NCBI RefSeq assembly: GCF_008629655.1
Contig: NZ_VWSG01000006.1
Location: 124,001-188,000 of the forward strand
Direction of reading: 5' to 3'
Length of the DNA: 64,000 nucleotides
From: Paenimyroides baculatum
GTDB taxonomy: Bacteria; Bacteroidota; Bacteroidia; Flavobacteriales; Flavobacteriaceae
In this document: positions 56,818 to 64,000 of the stretch, piece after piece
Numbering within the stretch: position 1 is the stretch's first letter
How the letters are laid out: every line of letters starts with the position of its first letter
Notes under the pieces: generated by a model
What the model saw: only the letters and a program-made list of their open reading frames with translations
Told to the model about the DNA's origin: nothing
The model's database searches: none
Program-made: the position numbers and the translations under genes

Positions 56818-57567
56818 ATGTGGCAGCAAAAAATTAAAACGGTTATTATTGAAGATGAAATGGCGGCACAGAAAGCGTTGCAATCGTACCTTCAGAAATA
56901 TTGTCCGCAGGTAGAAATTATCGGCGCGGCTTTTAACGGTACAGATGGTATCGAACTGATAAAAAACACCAATCCGCAACTGGTTTTTTTAGACGTTGAA
57001 ATGCCTTTCGCCAATGCTTTTGACGTTTTAGATGCGTGTAAACACATTAATTTTCAAACAATATTTGTAACTGCTTTTACGCAATATGCCATTCAGGCTT
57101 TAAATATCAGCGCGGCTTATTATCTTTTGAAACCGGTGAATATCGAAGAATTAATTGTTGCGGTAAATAAAGTGGTAGAAAATCTGCAAAAGGAAACTTA
57201 TTTTAACCACAACCAAATGGTAATGCACAATCTGCATCATTCAACAGATCAGCAGCAACTGGTTTTGCCTACTTTAGAAGGATTTGATGTGGTGACTGTT
57301 AAAGAGGTTGTTCGATTGAAAGGAAACGGTAATTTCACCAACGTTTACACTACAGACGGTAAAGATTTTATGGTGTGCAGATTCTTAAAACATTTCGAAG
57401 ATATTTTGCCAAAACAATTCGTCCGTATTCATAAATCGCATATTGTTAATACGCAGTTTATAAAATCGTATCATAAAGGTTCGGGCGGATTTGTTACTTT
57501 ATTGAACGATATAGAAGTAGAAGTTTCTGCCAGTTATAAAGATTCGCTGTTAAAACATTTTAAATAA
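56818..57567 (+). CDS. LytTR-type response regulator
   Basis: The 249-residue protein has an N-terminal receiver domain (KTVIIEDEMAAQKALQSYLQKYCPQVEIIGAAFNG, with the phospho-acceptor Asp near 59 in LVFLDVEMPFANAFDVL, then FVTAFTQYAIQALNISAAYYLLKPVNIEEL) and a C-terminal LytTR DNA-binding domain (VVRLKGNGNFTNVYTTDGKDFMVCRFLKHFEDILPKQFVRIHKSHIVN). It is the partner of the upstream kinase. Confidence 0.95.
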   Translation: MWQQKIKTVIIEDEMAAQKALQSYLQKYCPQVEIIGAAFNGTDGIELIKNTNPQLVFLDVEMPFANAFDVLDACKHINFQTIFVTAFTQYAIQALNISAAYYLLKPVNIEELIVAVNKVVENLQKETYFNHNQMVMHNLHHSTDQQQLVLPTLEGFDVVTVKEVVRLKGNGNFTNVYTTDGKDFMVCRFLKHFEDILPKQFVRIHKSHIVNTQFIKSYHKGSGGFVTLLNDIEVEVSASYKDSLLKHFK

Positions 57568-57570
57568 TTC

Positions 57571-57599
57571 TTGTTAATAAACGGATAACTTTATCTTTG
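57571..57599 (+). promoter_or_regulatory. Promoter of the LpxL-like gene
   Basis: TTG at 57571-57573, 18-bp spacer and TATCTTTG at 57592-57599, 14 bp before the start codon. Confidence 0.75.
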
Positions 57600-57613
57600 C
57601 AAAAATTTCTTTA

Positions 57614-58507
57614 ATGAAATATCTTTTATTTATCATTATATATGCTTTGTTATGGTGTGTGTCTATACTGCCGTTTCGAGTTTTGTATTTGCTTTCGAAT
57701 ATTTTTTATTTTCTGATATATAAAGTTGTAAAATACCGCGTTAAAACGGTTCGATACAATTTAGAATTGACTTTCCCGCATTTATTAGCTACAGAGAGAA
57801 GAGAAATCGAACGAAAATTTTACATTCATTTATGCGATTTGTTTCTTGAAATGATAAAAACCATTACCATTTCACCAAAAGAATTAGATAAACGCTTTGT
57901 TTTTAAAAATGTAGAACTAATGAAAACCTACGAACAAAAACAAAAAAGCATTATTTTAATGTTACCACATTACGGAAATTGGGAGTGGGTTATAGGCTTG
58001 GGTCAACATTTAGAGTTTAAAGGTTTTGGTATTTATAAAGCATTAAAAAACAAGTATTTTGATAAACTTTTTAGAGATATTCGTTCGCGATTTAATGCCG
58101 AATTGATTGATACACACCATACAACAGGCGTAATTCGTGAAAATCAGGCAAAGGGATTGTATGGAACTTATTTGTTTTTAAGCGATCAGACTCCGTTGTT
58201 AAGAGCAAATCTTCACTGGGAATCGTTTATGGGAATTGATGTGCCAATACATATGGGTGCCGAAGTGTTGGCCAGAAAATTAAATATGAATATTTTGTAT
58301 TTAAAGGTTGATAAAGTTAAGCGCGGACATTATGAAGCTACTTTTTCTGAAATTACAGATGATATTAAAAGCGAACCAAAATACAAACCAACCCGAATGT
58401 TTTTAGATAAGGTAGAAGAGCAGATAAAGGCAGCTCCCGAATACTATTTTTGGACACATAAACGATGGAAACATAAAGACCAAAAAGATCAATTTGAACC
58501 TAAATAG
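57614..58507 (+). CDS. LpxL/HtrB-type acyltransferase
   Basis: The 297-residue protein belongs to the bacterial lipid A lauroyl/myristoyl acyltransferase family. It has an N-terminal membrane segment (LLFIIIYALLWCVSILPFRVLYLLSNIFYFLIYKV), the catalytic HxxxxE motif HYGNWE (near 119-124) and the DQTPLLRANLHWESFMGIDVPIHMGAEVLARKL region. It acylates lipid A or a related envelope lipid at the inner membrane. It has its own promoter and terminator. Confidence 0.92.
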   Translation: MKYLLFIIIYALLWCVSILPFRVLYLLSNIFYFLIYKVVKYRVKTVRYNLELTFPHLLATERREIERKFYIHLCDLFLEMIKTITISPKELDKRFVFKNVELMKTYEQKQKSIILMLPHYGNWEWVIGLGQHLEFKGFGIYKALKNKYFDKLFRDIRSRFNAELIDTHHTTGVIRENQAKGLYGTYLFLSDQTPLLRANLHWESFMGIDVPIHMGAEVLARKLNMNILYLKVDKVKRGHYEATFSEITDDIKSEPKYKPTRMFLDKVEEQIKAAPEYYFWTHKRWKHKDQKDQFEPK

Positions 58508-58513
58508 TTCGAT

Positions 58514-58543
58514 AAAAAAAGAAGACGTAACGTCTTCTTTTTT
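58514..58543. terminator. Bidirectional terminator
   Basis: GAAGACG (58521-58527) pairs with CGTCTTC (58531-58537) around a 3-base loop, with A and T runs at the sides, between convergent genes. Confidence 0.9.
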
Positions 58544-58544
58544 G

Positions 58545-59306
58545 TTATTCTTTTTTGAAAATCATTTTTAGCTCGTCACCTTTAAAAAGATGCAGTTCGC
58601 TATCAATAATTTTATATTTGGTAATAGTTGCAATTTCTTTTAAAAATTCTTGTTCCATATTTTCGTGTACGCACATCATACGTGTAACGCCTAATTTTGA
58701 AAATCGGATGTATTGATTATCAAAGAAAACAGCTCCGTTAAAACCATTGCAACTTGCGTTTCCGTTGACGTGTTTTTCTTCATTTTCAAATTGTAAATAA
58801 GGTGTTTTAAGGTATTTGTCTTGCAGTATTTCTGCACCGTTAAAACTTATTAAATTCCATTTACCTTGTAATTTTAAGGGAATAATGTAATTTCCGCAGC
58901 CGTTTAATTTCAATTCGTTTTCTTTTGTAATGATCGAAACTTCGGTTTTATAATCAAACTCTGTATCTGACATTCCATCAGAACAAGATTTTTGTGTAAT
59001 GGTAACACGTAACTGTTGGTTTCCTTTTTCAGATCTGATCAACTGAACATTGGCATCTTGCGCTTTATCGATACTATTCACAGGAAAAACTTCCGACTTT
59101 CCGTCAATATCTTTATAAACAATAAAATCATCACTTATTTCAATGTTCCAAAAAGGTTCGGTTCCTAATCCTTTAAAATACGGATCAAACGTTTTTTCAT
59201 TGAATTTTTTTGCAGAAGAAGTATTATCCACGGTAGTTTGTTTGCTTTTACACGAACTTACAAAAGCTATCAAAATCGCAAAACATATTAACTGTATCTT
59301 TGTCAT
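58545..59306 (-). CDS. META-domain lipoprotein
   Basis: The 253-residue protein is a lipoprotein (MTKIQLICFAILIAFVSSC, cysteine 19). Residues about 40-140 form a COG3650-like part (GLGTEPFWNIEISDDFIVYKD...SCSDGMSDTEFDYKTEVSI) and residues about 145-250 a META/HslJ-type domain (LQGKWNLISFNGAEIL...NGNASCNGFNGAVFF...KLGVTRMMCVHENMEQEFLKEI). Such proteins occur in the outer membrane or periplasm; function unknown, heat-shock link in E. coli HslJ. Confidence 0.87.
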   Translation of the reverse strand: MTKIQLICFAILIAFVSSCKSKQTTVDNTSSAKKFNEKTFDPYFKGLGTEPFWNIEISDDFIVYKDIDGKSEVFPVNSIDKAQDANVQLIRSEKGNQQLRVTITQKSCSDGMSDTEFDYKTEVSIITKENELKLNGCGNYIIPLKLQGKWNLISFNGAEILQDKYLKTPYLQFENEEKHVNGNASCNGFNGAVFFDNQYIRFSKLGVTRMMCVHENMEQEFLKEIATITKYKIIDSELHLFKGDELKMIFKKE

Positions 59307-59375
59307 AGTAAAATCTTTTACATTAAATGTACTAAAAATTGATGTAATATGAATTTGAAGAAGTGTTTAAAATAA

Positions 59376-59400
59376 AAAACCTTCTATAAAAGAAGGTTTT
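59376..59400 (-). terminator. Terminator of fabG
   Basis: AAAACCTTCT at 59376-59385 pairs with AGAAGGTTTT at 59391-59400, with a T run on the minus strand, 6 bp beyond the fabG stop. Confidence 0.85.
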
Positions 59401-59406
59401 GATATA

Positions 59407-60153
59407 TTATGTTAGCATTCCGCCATCAACATTTATAACCTGACCGGTAATGTACGTTGCTAAATCTGATGATAAGAACACACATGCATTTGCAATATCT
59501 TCCGGAGTTCCGCCGCGTTTTAACGGAATAGCATCTGTCCAACCTTTAACGGTTTCTTCGCCTAATTTTGCTGTCATTTCAGTTTCAATAAATCCTGGAG
59601 CAACCACATTACAACGAATATTTCTTGAACCTAGTTCTAAAGCTACCGATTTTGAAAAACCAATAATTCCGGCTTTCGATGCTGCGTAATTTGCCTGACC
59701 CGCATTTCCTTTCACACCAACAACCGAACTCATGTTAATAATAACACCGTTTCTGGTTTTAAGCATGGTTTTTTGCACGGCTTTGGTCATGTTAAAAACC
59801 GATTTTAAATTCACATCCATTACATTGTCAAAGTCGGCTTCGCTCATTCGCATCAACAAATTATCCTTTGTAATACCGGCATTGTTAATTAAAACATCAA
59901 CAGTTCCAAAAAATTCTAACACCTGATCAACTAAAGATTGTGCTTCGTTAAAATCTGCAGCGTTTGATTTGTATGATTTTGCTTTAACACCCAATGCTGT
60001 TAATTCTTGTTCTAAAGCAATAGCGGCTTCATCAGATGAGCTGTATGTAAATGCAACATTTGCACCTTGTTTTGCGAAAGTTAAAGCAATGCCTCTACCA
60101 ATTCCACGAGTTGCTCCTGTTATTATTGCGGTTTTTCCTTCTAATAATTTCAT
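59407..60153 (-). CDS. fabG: 3-oxoacyl-ACP reductase
   Basis: FabG reduces 3-ketoacyl-ACP with NADPH in fatty-acid elongation. I start at the ATG at 60151-60153 (MKLLEGKTAIITGATRGIGRG), which is 248 residues, typical for the family. The cofactor motif TGATRGIGRG, NNAG, catalytic Ser in NMSSVVG, YAASKAG and the C-terminal GQVINVDGGM are all present. No other fab gene is next to it. Confidence 0.95.
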   Translation of the reverse strand: MKLLEGKTAIITGATRGIGRGIALTFAKQGANVAFTYSSSDEAAIALEQELTALGVKAKSYKSNAADFNEAQSLVDQVLEFFGTVDVLINNAGITKDNLLMRMSEADFDNVMDVNLKSVFNMTKAVQKTMLKTRNGVIINMSSVVGVKGNAGQANYAASKAGIIGFSKSVALELGSRNIRCNVVAPGFIETEMTAKLGEETVKGWTDAIPLKRGGTPEDIANACVFLSSDLATYITGQVINVDGGMLT

Positions 60154-60190
60154 GTAATAGTTTTTAACACTTTTAGGCAAATATAATTAT

Positions 60191-61480
60191 TTAAACTGTT
60201 TTTTCTAATCGTTTTTCATTCTTATTCATAAAAAATACAATGTAAATAACACTTACAAATAATAGAATGATTAAATAGTAACTTTTAGAAACCAAATCTA
60301 TAAAACTGATTTTCTGATTTATCAAGGCAAGCAATATTAAAACTTGCGCACCGTATGGAATAAATCCTTGCGTTATGCAACTGAAAATATCTAATAAAGA
60401 TGTTATTCGAATTTTGTTTAGATTAAATCGTTCGGAAATCTGTCTAGCAATTGGTCCGCAAATCAGCAACGCAATGGTATTATTTGCAACAGCCATATTA
60501 ATAAAAACGATCATTGATATTATAGATGAAACCGCTACCCATGTTTTTTTACTTTTTCAAATAAGTGATAAAACATTTTCAAACCCTTTATTTTTTTCGA
60601 TTAAGAATGATAATCCGCCAATTAGCAATGAAAGTAAAGAAATTTCGAAGGTAGATTGCATACCGTCTAATGCTAGCTTTGAAATCGACAAAAATGATAA
60701 GTCTTGAAAAAATGCAATAGTTATAGCCAATAAGCAGCTAATTGTTAATACAACTAATACGTGTAAACGGCATAGTGCCAATACTACAATGGCTATATAA
60801 GGAAGTAAAACAACACCTGTTTTATCGCTTTTATGGATGATACTTGAAGTGAATTCTGGTTGATTTAAATAAATAAAAACACACGTAATTATTGCTGCAA
60901 TAAGAGCAATTAGTCCATTTGCTTTAAACTTGTCGATCATTTTTACACCCATAGTTTGCGTTGCCGCAATAGTAGTGTCTGATATTATAGAAAGATTGTC
61001 ACCAAACATTGCACCACCCAACAAACTGCCTGATAGTAGAATTAAAGCATCGGTACTGCCGCTTGACAATCCTGGTAAAAGTGGTGCTAAAGTAACAATT
61101 GTACCAACCGATGTGCCTAAAGCAAAAGATATTAAGCAGGATATAACAAAAAAGGCAATGAATAATATCTGTGGAGTGATGTGGTTTAAAATCAATGCAA
61201 CCAAATAATCTACACTGCCAATTTCTTTTGTAATAAAGCTAAAAGATCCGGACAAGAAAAATATAAAACACATGGTTAATATTTGATCATTGCCTGCACC
61301 TTTTAAAAATAGGTCGATATTTTTATTAATTGATCCTTTAAAGTAAGTTATTGCAAAAGCAACTGCACCAAAAGCAATAATAACGGGCGATAACGCGTAA
61401 AAATCGTTATAATAAATTCCTGAACCTAAATATATTCCGAAAAACAGGAATAATGGCAGAAAATTCTTTAATATTTTCAT
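60191..61480 (-). pseudogene. NhaC-type Na+/H+ antiporter interrupted by one in-frame TGA
   Basis: Two reading frames on the minus strand, 60557-61480 and 60191-60514, lie in the same phase and together form one NhaC-family antiporter of about 430 residues. They are separated only by a TGA (complement 60557-60559) between LSLI and KSKKTWVAV. The first part holds GGAMFGDNLSIISDTTIAATQTMGV, the second FINMAVANNTIALLICGPIARQISERFNLNKIRITSLLDIFSCITQGFIPYGAQ, both conserved. The rest shows no damage. The likely ancestral codon is CGA (Arg). Start is the ATG at 61478-61480; an upstream TTG is unlikely. Nonsense mutation, readthrough and sequencing error are all possible. Confidence 0.9.
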
Positions 61481-61555
61481 TAAAAAAGTTTTTTTACAGA
61501 ACAAATATAGTGTTTTTGTTTTGTTTGAAACTTTTACGATCGTACATTATAGTAT

Positions 61556-62449
61556 CTAAAGTTCTGTAGGATCTTTAAACTCGTATTTTTTATGATTTCT
61601 CCACGAAGCGCCAATTCCTGCCTGAATTTTATGCGGAGTATTTTCAATGCTTGTTCCGCCAAAAGCATCAATCTGTAAATTTTGATGAATTTTATAGGTT
61701 AAGCCTCCTTTTAAAGAAGCTTCGTTCATAAACGGAACTGCTACATTTTTGTATTTACGATCAATAATTCCCTGATGTTCGCCAAAAATGCTCCATCTGT
61801 CACTTAATCCCAAAGATGCCGTTACAATATAACTAATGTTTCTAAATTCTTCTTCGGTAACGTTTTCGCCGATAAAGTTATAGGTAATGCTAAAGCGTTT
61901 GCTTAAATGTTGTTGGGCAATAAGCATGGTTTTTAAGCCAATTTCGGGTAATTCCGGATAGTAAATATTGTGTTTAAAATTAAATTGTCCACCTGCATAA
62001 ATCGATATTGCCGGAATCAATCTTCCCCATTTAAAACGCTGATTCGCTTTCCAACTGTAAACATTTCGCTTTTCAACGTAATATTTGTAATGATCGTAAA
62101 TTAAATATTTCGCACCAAAGTTTAACTGACGAAAACCGCTATTGGTTACATCAACGTTAAAGTCGGTTTGGTTGTAACTGCTAAAATTAAGATCGGCAAC
62201 AAATTCCAAGTTTTCAAGCATTTCGCCGTATCGCAACTGCAAATTAAAATTATTATATGTATTTACTTTTTCGGTATGAAATTCATCGTTCTGATACGTA
62301 TATCCGCCTTCAATCTGAAAAATTCCTTTACTAACGCTGTATGCGCCCATAGAAGAACTCGGTCGGTTGGTGTTGATGTCTTTTGTGTATTGCGCTTTTG
62401 CAGAAATCGATCCTAACAAAACGGCTGTTATATAAATGTACTTTTTCAT
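61556..62449 (-). CDS. Outer-membrane beta-barrel protein of the MetA/phenol-degradation type
   Basis: The 297-residue protein has a signal peptide (MKKYIYITAVLLGSISAKAQ) and a barrel of strands with many aromatic residues (SKGIFQIEGGYTYQNDEF, LNFSSYNQTDF, FRQLNFGAKYLIYD...). It resembles the Phenol_MetA_deg (PF13557) group of outer-membrane proteins; the ligand is unknown. It overlaps the upstream PABS gene by 4 bp (ATGA) and is the last gene of the XRE operon. Confidence 0.82.
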   Translation of the reverse strand: MKKYIYITAVLLGSISAKAQYTKDINTNRPSSSMGAYSVSKGIFQIEGGYTYQNDEFHTEKVNTYNNFNLQLRYGEMLENLEFVADLNFSSYNQTDFNVDVTNSGFRQLNFGAKYLIYDHYKYYVEKRNVYSWKANQRFKWGRLIPAISIYAGGQFNFKHNIYYPELPEIGLKTMLIAQQHLSKRFSITYNFIGENVTEEEFRNISYIVTASLGLSDRWSIFGEHQGIIDRKYKNVAVPFMNEASLKGGLTYKIHQNLQIDAFGGTSIENTPHKIQAGIGASWRNHKKYEFKDPTEL

Positions 62450-63114
62450 TTTACTTTTTTAGTGATGATTAAATGATTGTGCCCGTATAAGTTTGGAAAT
62501 TCCTGAACTGAAAAATACAGCTTTAAATTTTCGACAAACTTTTTGTTTCGTACTTTATGCACATCACTTATAATAAGGGTATTAAAAATTATGCTTCCGT
62601 TCAAATCCAAAACATTGTAAACCGATTTGATAAATTCTGTCTGAAAAACAAAATCAGGAATCGTTACATCATTAAAAAGATCAACAATAATAAGGTTGTA
62701 GCGCTCTTTGGTGTATTTTAGAAAAAGGTTGGCATCGTTATTTATAATTTCCAGTTTGCTGTTTGGAATAATATCGAATTCTTTTAAAGCAATTTCAATA
62801 ATAACAGGGTCAATCTCAACAGCAGTAATACTTGCGTGCGATTTAAAGTTATTTCGTAATTGCTTTACCACATCGCCACCGCCCAAACCTAAAATCAAAA
62901 CCGATGTTTCTTCACTTCGAAAATCCGTAGTGACCGATTTTAAACCTTTTTGCAAAACCTTTCCCAGATTTCCGTATGAATAGTTGGTGTTTTTGGTATC
63001 CAGAATTTTTTTACCGTTCAGCCAGTTAATTTCCAAAATACCGTTGTAGGTAGATTGGTAGATGCGTTCGGGAATTACATTTAAATAACTAATATATTTT
63101 TTTAAAATACTCAT
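62446..63114 (-). CDS. Spermidine-synthase-fold (PABS) protein
   Basis: The 222-residue protein shows the Rossmann-type nucleotide-binding motif SVLILGLGGGDVVKQL (near residue 75), ITAVEIDPVIIEIALKEF, NLIIVDLFND and IPDFVFQTEFIKSVYNVLDLNG, the fold of polyamine aminopropyltransferases. It is shorter than SpeE and lacks the conserved N-terminal polyamine strand region, so it may be another SAM or decarboxy-SAM-dependent transferase. It starts one base after the XRE gene ends and overlaps the barrel gene by 4 bp. Confidence 0.85.
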   Translation of the reverse strand: MSILKKYISYLNVIPERIYQSTYNGILEINWLNGKKILDTKNTNYSYGNLGKVLQKGLKSVTTDFRSEETSVLILGLGGGDVVKQLRNNFKSHASITAVEIDPVIIEIALKEFDIIPNSKLEIINNDANLFLKYTKERYNLIIVDLFNDVTIPDFVFQTEFIKSVYNVLDLNGSIIFNTLIISDVHKVRNKKFVENLKLYFSVQEFPNLYGHNHLIITKKVK

Positions 63115-63582
63115 TTACGGATTGTACTTTTTAAAACTTCCGTCGTTGTAAAAAATAACGATACAGTCAATTTCTTTAGATTGGAAAGATAAAATGTTTT
63201 TTGGATTCTCCGTTATATTTTGATTGATATTTTTAGGTTCGATTTCTTCAGGTTGACTTTCATTTTGATCTTCATTTTCGATTTCATTCACCATTTCAAC
63301 TTCCGAAATTTCATTTAAAACAGGTATTTTATTTTGATCTTTTTCGATTGATTTTGGATAAATTTCGGTCACCAAAAAAGGTTCTTTTTCATAAATCAAC
63401 CATTCCAAATTTAGGGTAGGAAAGGTGGTATGTAACTTCATTATAAACTCTAAACTCGGTTTGTTTCGCTCCGAAATAAGATGCGAAATTGTTGCTTTTG
63501 GAACCAAAATTTTATCTGCCAATTCTGTTGTGCTTAAACCAAAATGATGCATTATTTTTTGTAGCTGTTTACTGAATTTCAT
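63115..63582 (-). CDS. XRE-family regulator, first gene of the PABS/barrel operon
   Basis: The 155-residue protein has an N-terminal HTH (QLQKIMHHFGLSTTELADKILVPKATISHLISERNKPSLEFIMKLHTTFPTLNLEWLI, about 5-62), a linker rich in Glu and Asn, and a short C-terminal segment (IVIFYNDGSFKKYNP). It is a typical cytosolic repressor-sized regulator. Three palindromes overlapping its promoter region (63615-63677) are probably its own operators. It is directly followed by the PABS gene. Confidence 0.9.
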   Translation of the reverse strand: MKFSKQLQKIMHHFGLSTTELADKILVPKATISHLISERNKPSLEFIMKLHTTFPTLNLEWLIYEKEPFLVTEIYPKSIEKDQNKIPVLNEISEVEMVNEIENEDQNESQPEEIEPKNINQNITENPKNILSFQSKEIDCIVIFYNDGSFKKYNP

Positions 63583-63614
63583 AAAAAAAGAAGCTTTTTT
63601 AATTAAAAATAGAC

Positions 63615-63677
63615 TTTACAAATGTAAACAAAAGTGTATTTACAATTGTAAAATGATTTATTTTACAATTGTAAAAT
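63615..63677. promoter_or_regulatory. Three palindromic operators over the XRE promoter
   Basis: Palindrome 1, TTTACAAATGTAAA (63615-63628), palindrome 2, TTTACAATTGTAAA (63639-63652), and palindrome 3, ATTTTACAATTGTAAAAT (63660-63677), lie 24 and 23 bp apart centre to centre. Read on the minus strand, palindrome 1 contains TACATTTG, the probable -7 box of the XRE gene, and palindrome 2 contains a TTG about 16 bp upstream, near the -33 position. This is a classic autoregulatory layout (inference). Confidence 0.75.
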
Positions 63678-63796
63678 CAATTATATATATTTAAGTAATA
63701 GTTGATTTGATTATATTTAATGTGTTGGTTTTTAACTTATAAATGTATAAAAATTAAGTTTTGTTAAATGATGAAATTAACATTTGTTTACAAAAA

Positions 63797-63810
63797 TAAA
63801 CAGCTGTTTA
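63797..63810. promoter_or_regulatory. Fourth, divergent-side palindrome
   Basis: TAAACAGCTGTTTA is a perfect 14-bp palindrome with ACA/TGT in the same positions as the XRE operators but different flanks. It lies before the -7 box of the rightward gene. Confidence 0.45.
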
Positions 63811-63836
63811 AAAATGGTTTTATTAGAGATTGATAG

Positions 63837-63844
63837 TATATTTG
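63837..63844 (+). promoter_or_regulatory. -7 box of the last, partial gene
   Basis: TATATTTG matches TAnnTTTG and lies 18 bp before ATG 63863. Confidence 0.5.
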
Positions 63845-63862
63845 GAAAAAATTAAAACAAGC

Positions 63863-64000
63863 ATGCGATTTTTAAAACAGGAAGAAATTAACGAGCGTTA
63901 CATAACAAATTCTAGGTTAGAAAGTCTTTTAGAAACTCTTGATAAAGATATTTTTAAAGTGTCGGTTGCCGGAAAAAGTGTGTTGCAAAAAAACATTTAC
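63863..64000 (+). CDS. N-terminus of a protein, 3' end outside the window (possibly an M14-type carboxypeptidase)
   Basis: Forty-six codons from ATG 63863 are open to the end of the window: MRFLKQEEINERYITNS, then LESLLETLDKDIFKVSVAGKSVLQKNIY. The FKVSVAGKSVLQKNIY segment is like the strand that opens zinc carboxypeptidase (M14) domains, whose sequence often reads x-IGxSxxGRxIxxxxIG. That identification is tentative. It is divergent from the XRE operon, with about 280 bp between the starts carrying four palindromes. Confidence 0.6.
   Translation, partial: MRFLKQEEINERYITNSRLESLLETLDKDIFKVSVAGKSVLQKNIY

Noticed and set aside
60515-60556. Frameshift in the antiporter gene
   Set aside because: The two parts are in the same phase (distance divisible by three), so it is a nonsense codon, not a frameshift.
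1-64000. CRISPR array, rRNA operon or tRNA genes
   Set aside because: No regularly spaced direct repeat and no ribosomal or tRNA signature were seen on reading; a tRNA scan program would be needed to exclude a tRNA fully.

Overview
The window is AT-rich bacterial DNA from a member of the Bacteroidota, almost certainly family Flavobacteriaceae; the genus is not established. The evidence is the recurrent promoter signature TTTG/TTG - N17-19 - TAnnTTTG, a T9SS (Por secretion) C-terminal sorting domain on a secreted nuclease, the long basic/Gln-Asn-rich N-terminal extension of Rho, and lineage-typical families (DUF4293, DUF4199, DUF4268, BT_3928-type DoxX protein, Bacteroidota GlmU-like protein, DUF2975/YozG pair).

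Layout. (1) 1-3672: very AT-rich accessory DNA with unrecognised genes, an excisionase-like HTH protein, orphan hairpins and inverted repeats. It abuts a 5'-truncated yifB/comM gene (3673-4059), so it looks like one end of an integrated element that split the gene. (2) 4056-10148: membrane protein, YpfJ metallopeptidase, RluA-type pseudouridine synthase, PanB, an SH3-domain secreted protein and L-serine dehydratase, all leftward. (3) 10404-16059: dnaK with a TGAC-repeat upstream region, a lipoprotein, DUF4293, rho and a rhodanese-like exported protein. (4) 16090-23162: secreted endonuclease I, RsmB-like methyltransferase, HAD phosphatase, lipocalin-like lipoprotein, ndk, group III truncated haemoglobin, VOC and DUF2971 proteins, and a YozG-like regulator with a serine hydrolase. 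(5) 23167-30058: three tandem DUF2975 membrane proteins, then an ABC exporter / phosphosugar mutase / glycosyltransferase / DUF4199 operon. (6) 30293-43352: rpmE2, GlmU-like protein, acetyltransferases, a POTRA/barrel outer-membrane protein, CoA-type Nudix hydrolase, acyltransferase, tpiA, TlpA-like protein, a DppB-like permease, DoxX-like protein, DUF1599 and folP. (7) 43587-54880: lipoprotein genes, rlmH, csaA, nadC, yihY, DUF2147, priA, the rpsF-rpsR-rplI operon, ogt with a WYL regulator, DinB and a VWA protein. (8) 55024-64000: LytS/LytTR two-component pair, LpxL-like acyltransferase, META lipoprotein, fabG, an NhaC-type antiporter broken by one in-frame TGA, and an XRE - spermidine-synthase-fold - outer-membrane protein operon controlled by three near-identical palindromes, then the start of an incomplete gene.

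Most of the window is ordinary chromosomal housekeeping. The places that deserve a second look are the island boundary in yifB, the nonsense-interrupted antiporter, the palindromic operator array before the XRE operon, the triplicated DUF2975 locus, the dnaK upstream repeats, the competing hairpins before rplI, and several families of intergenic inverted repeats. No tRNA, rRNA, CRISPR array, transposase or complete integrase was recognised. All domain calls are from reading the protein sequences; none was confirmed by a database search.
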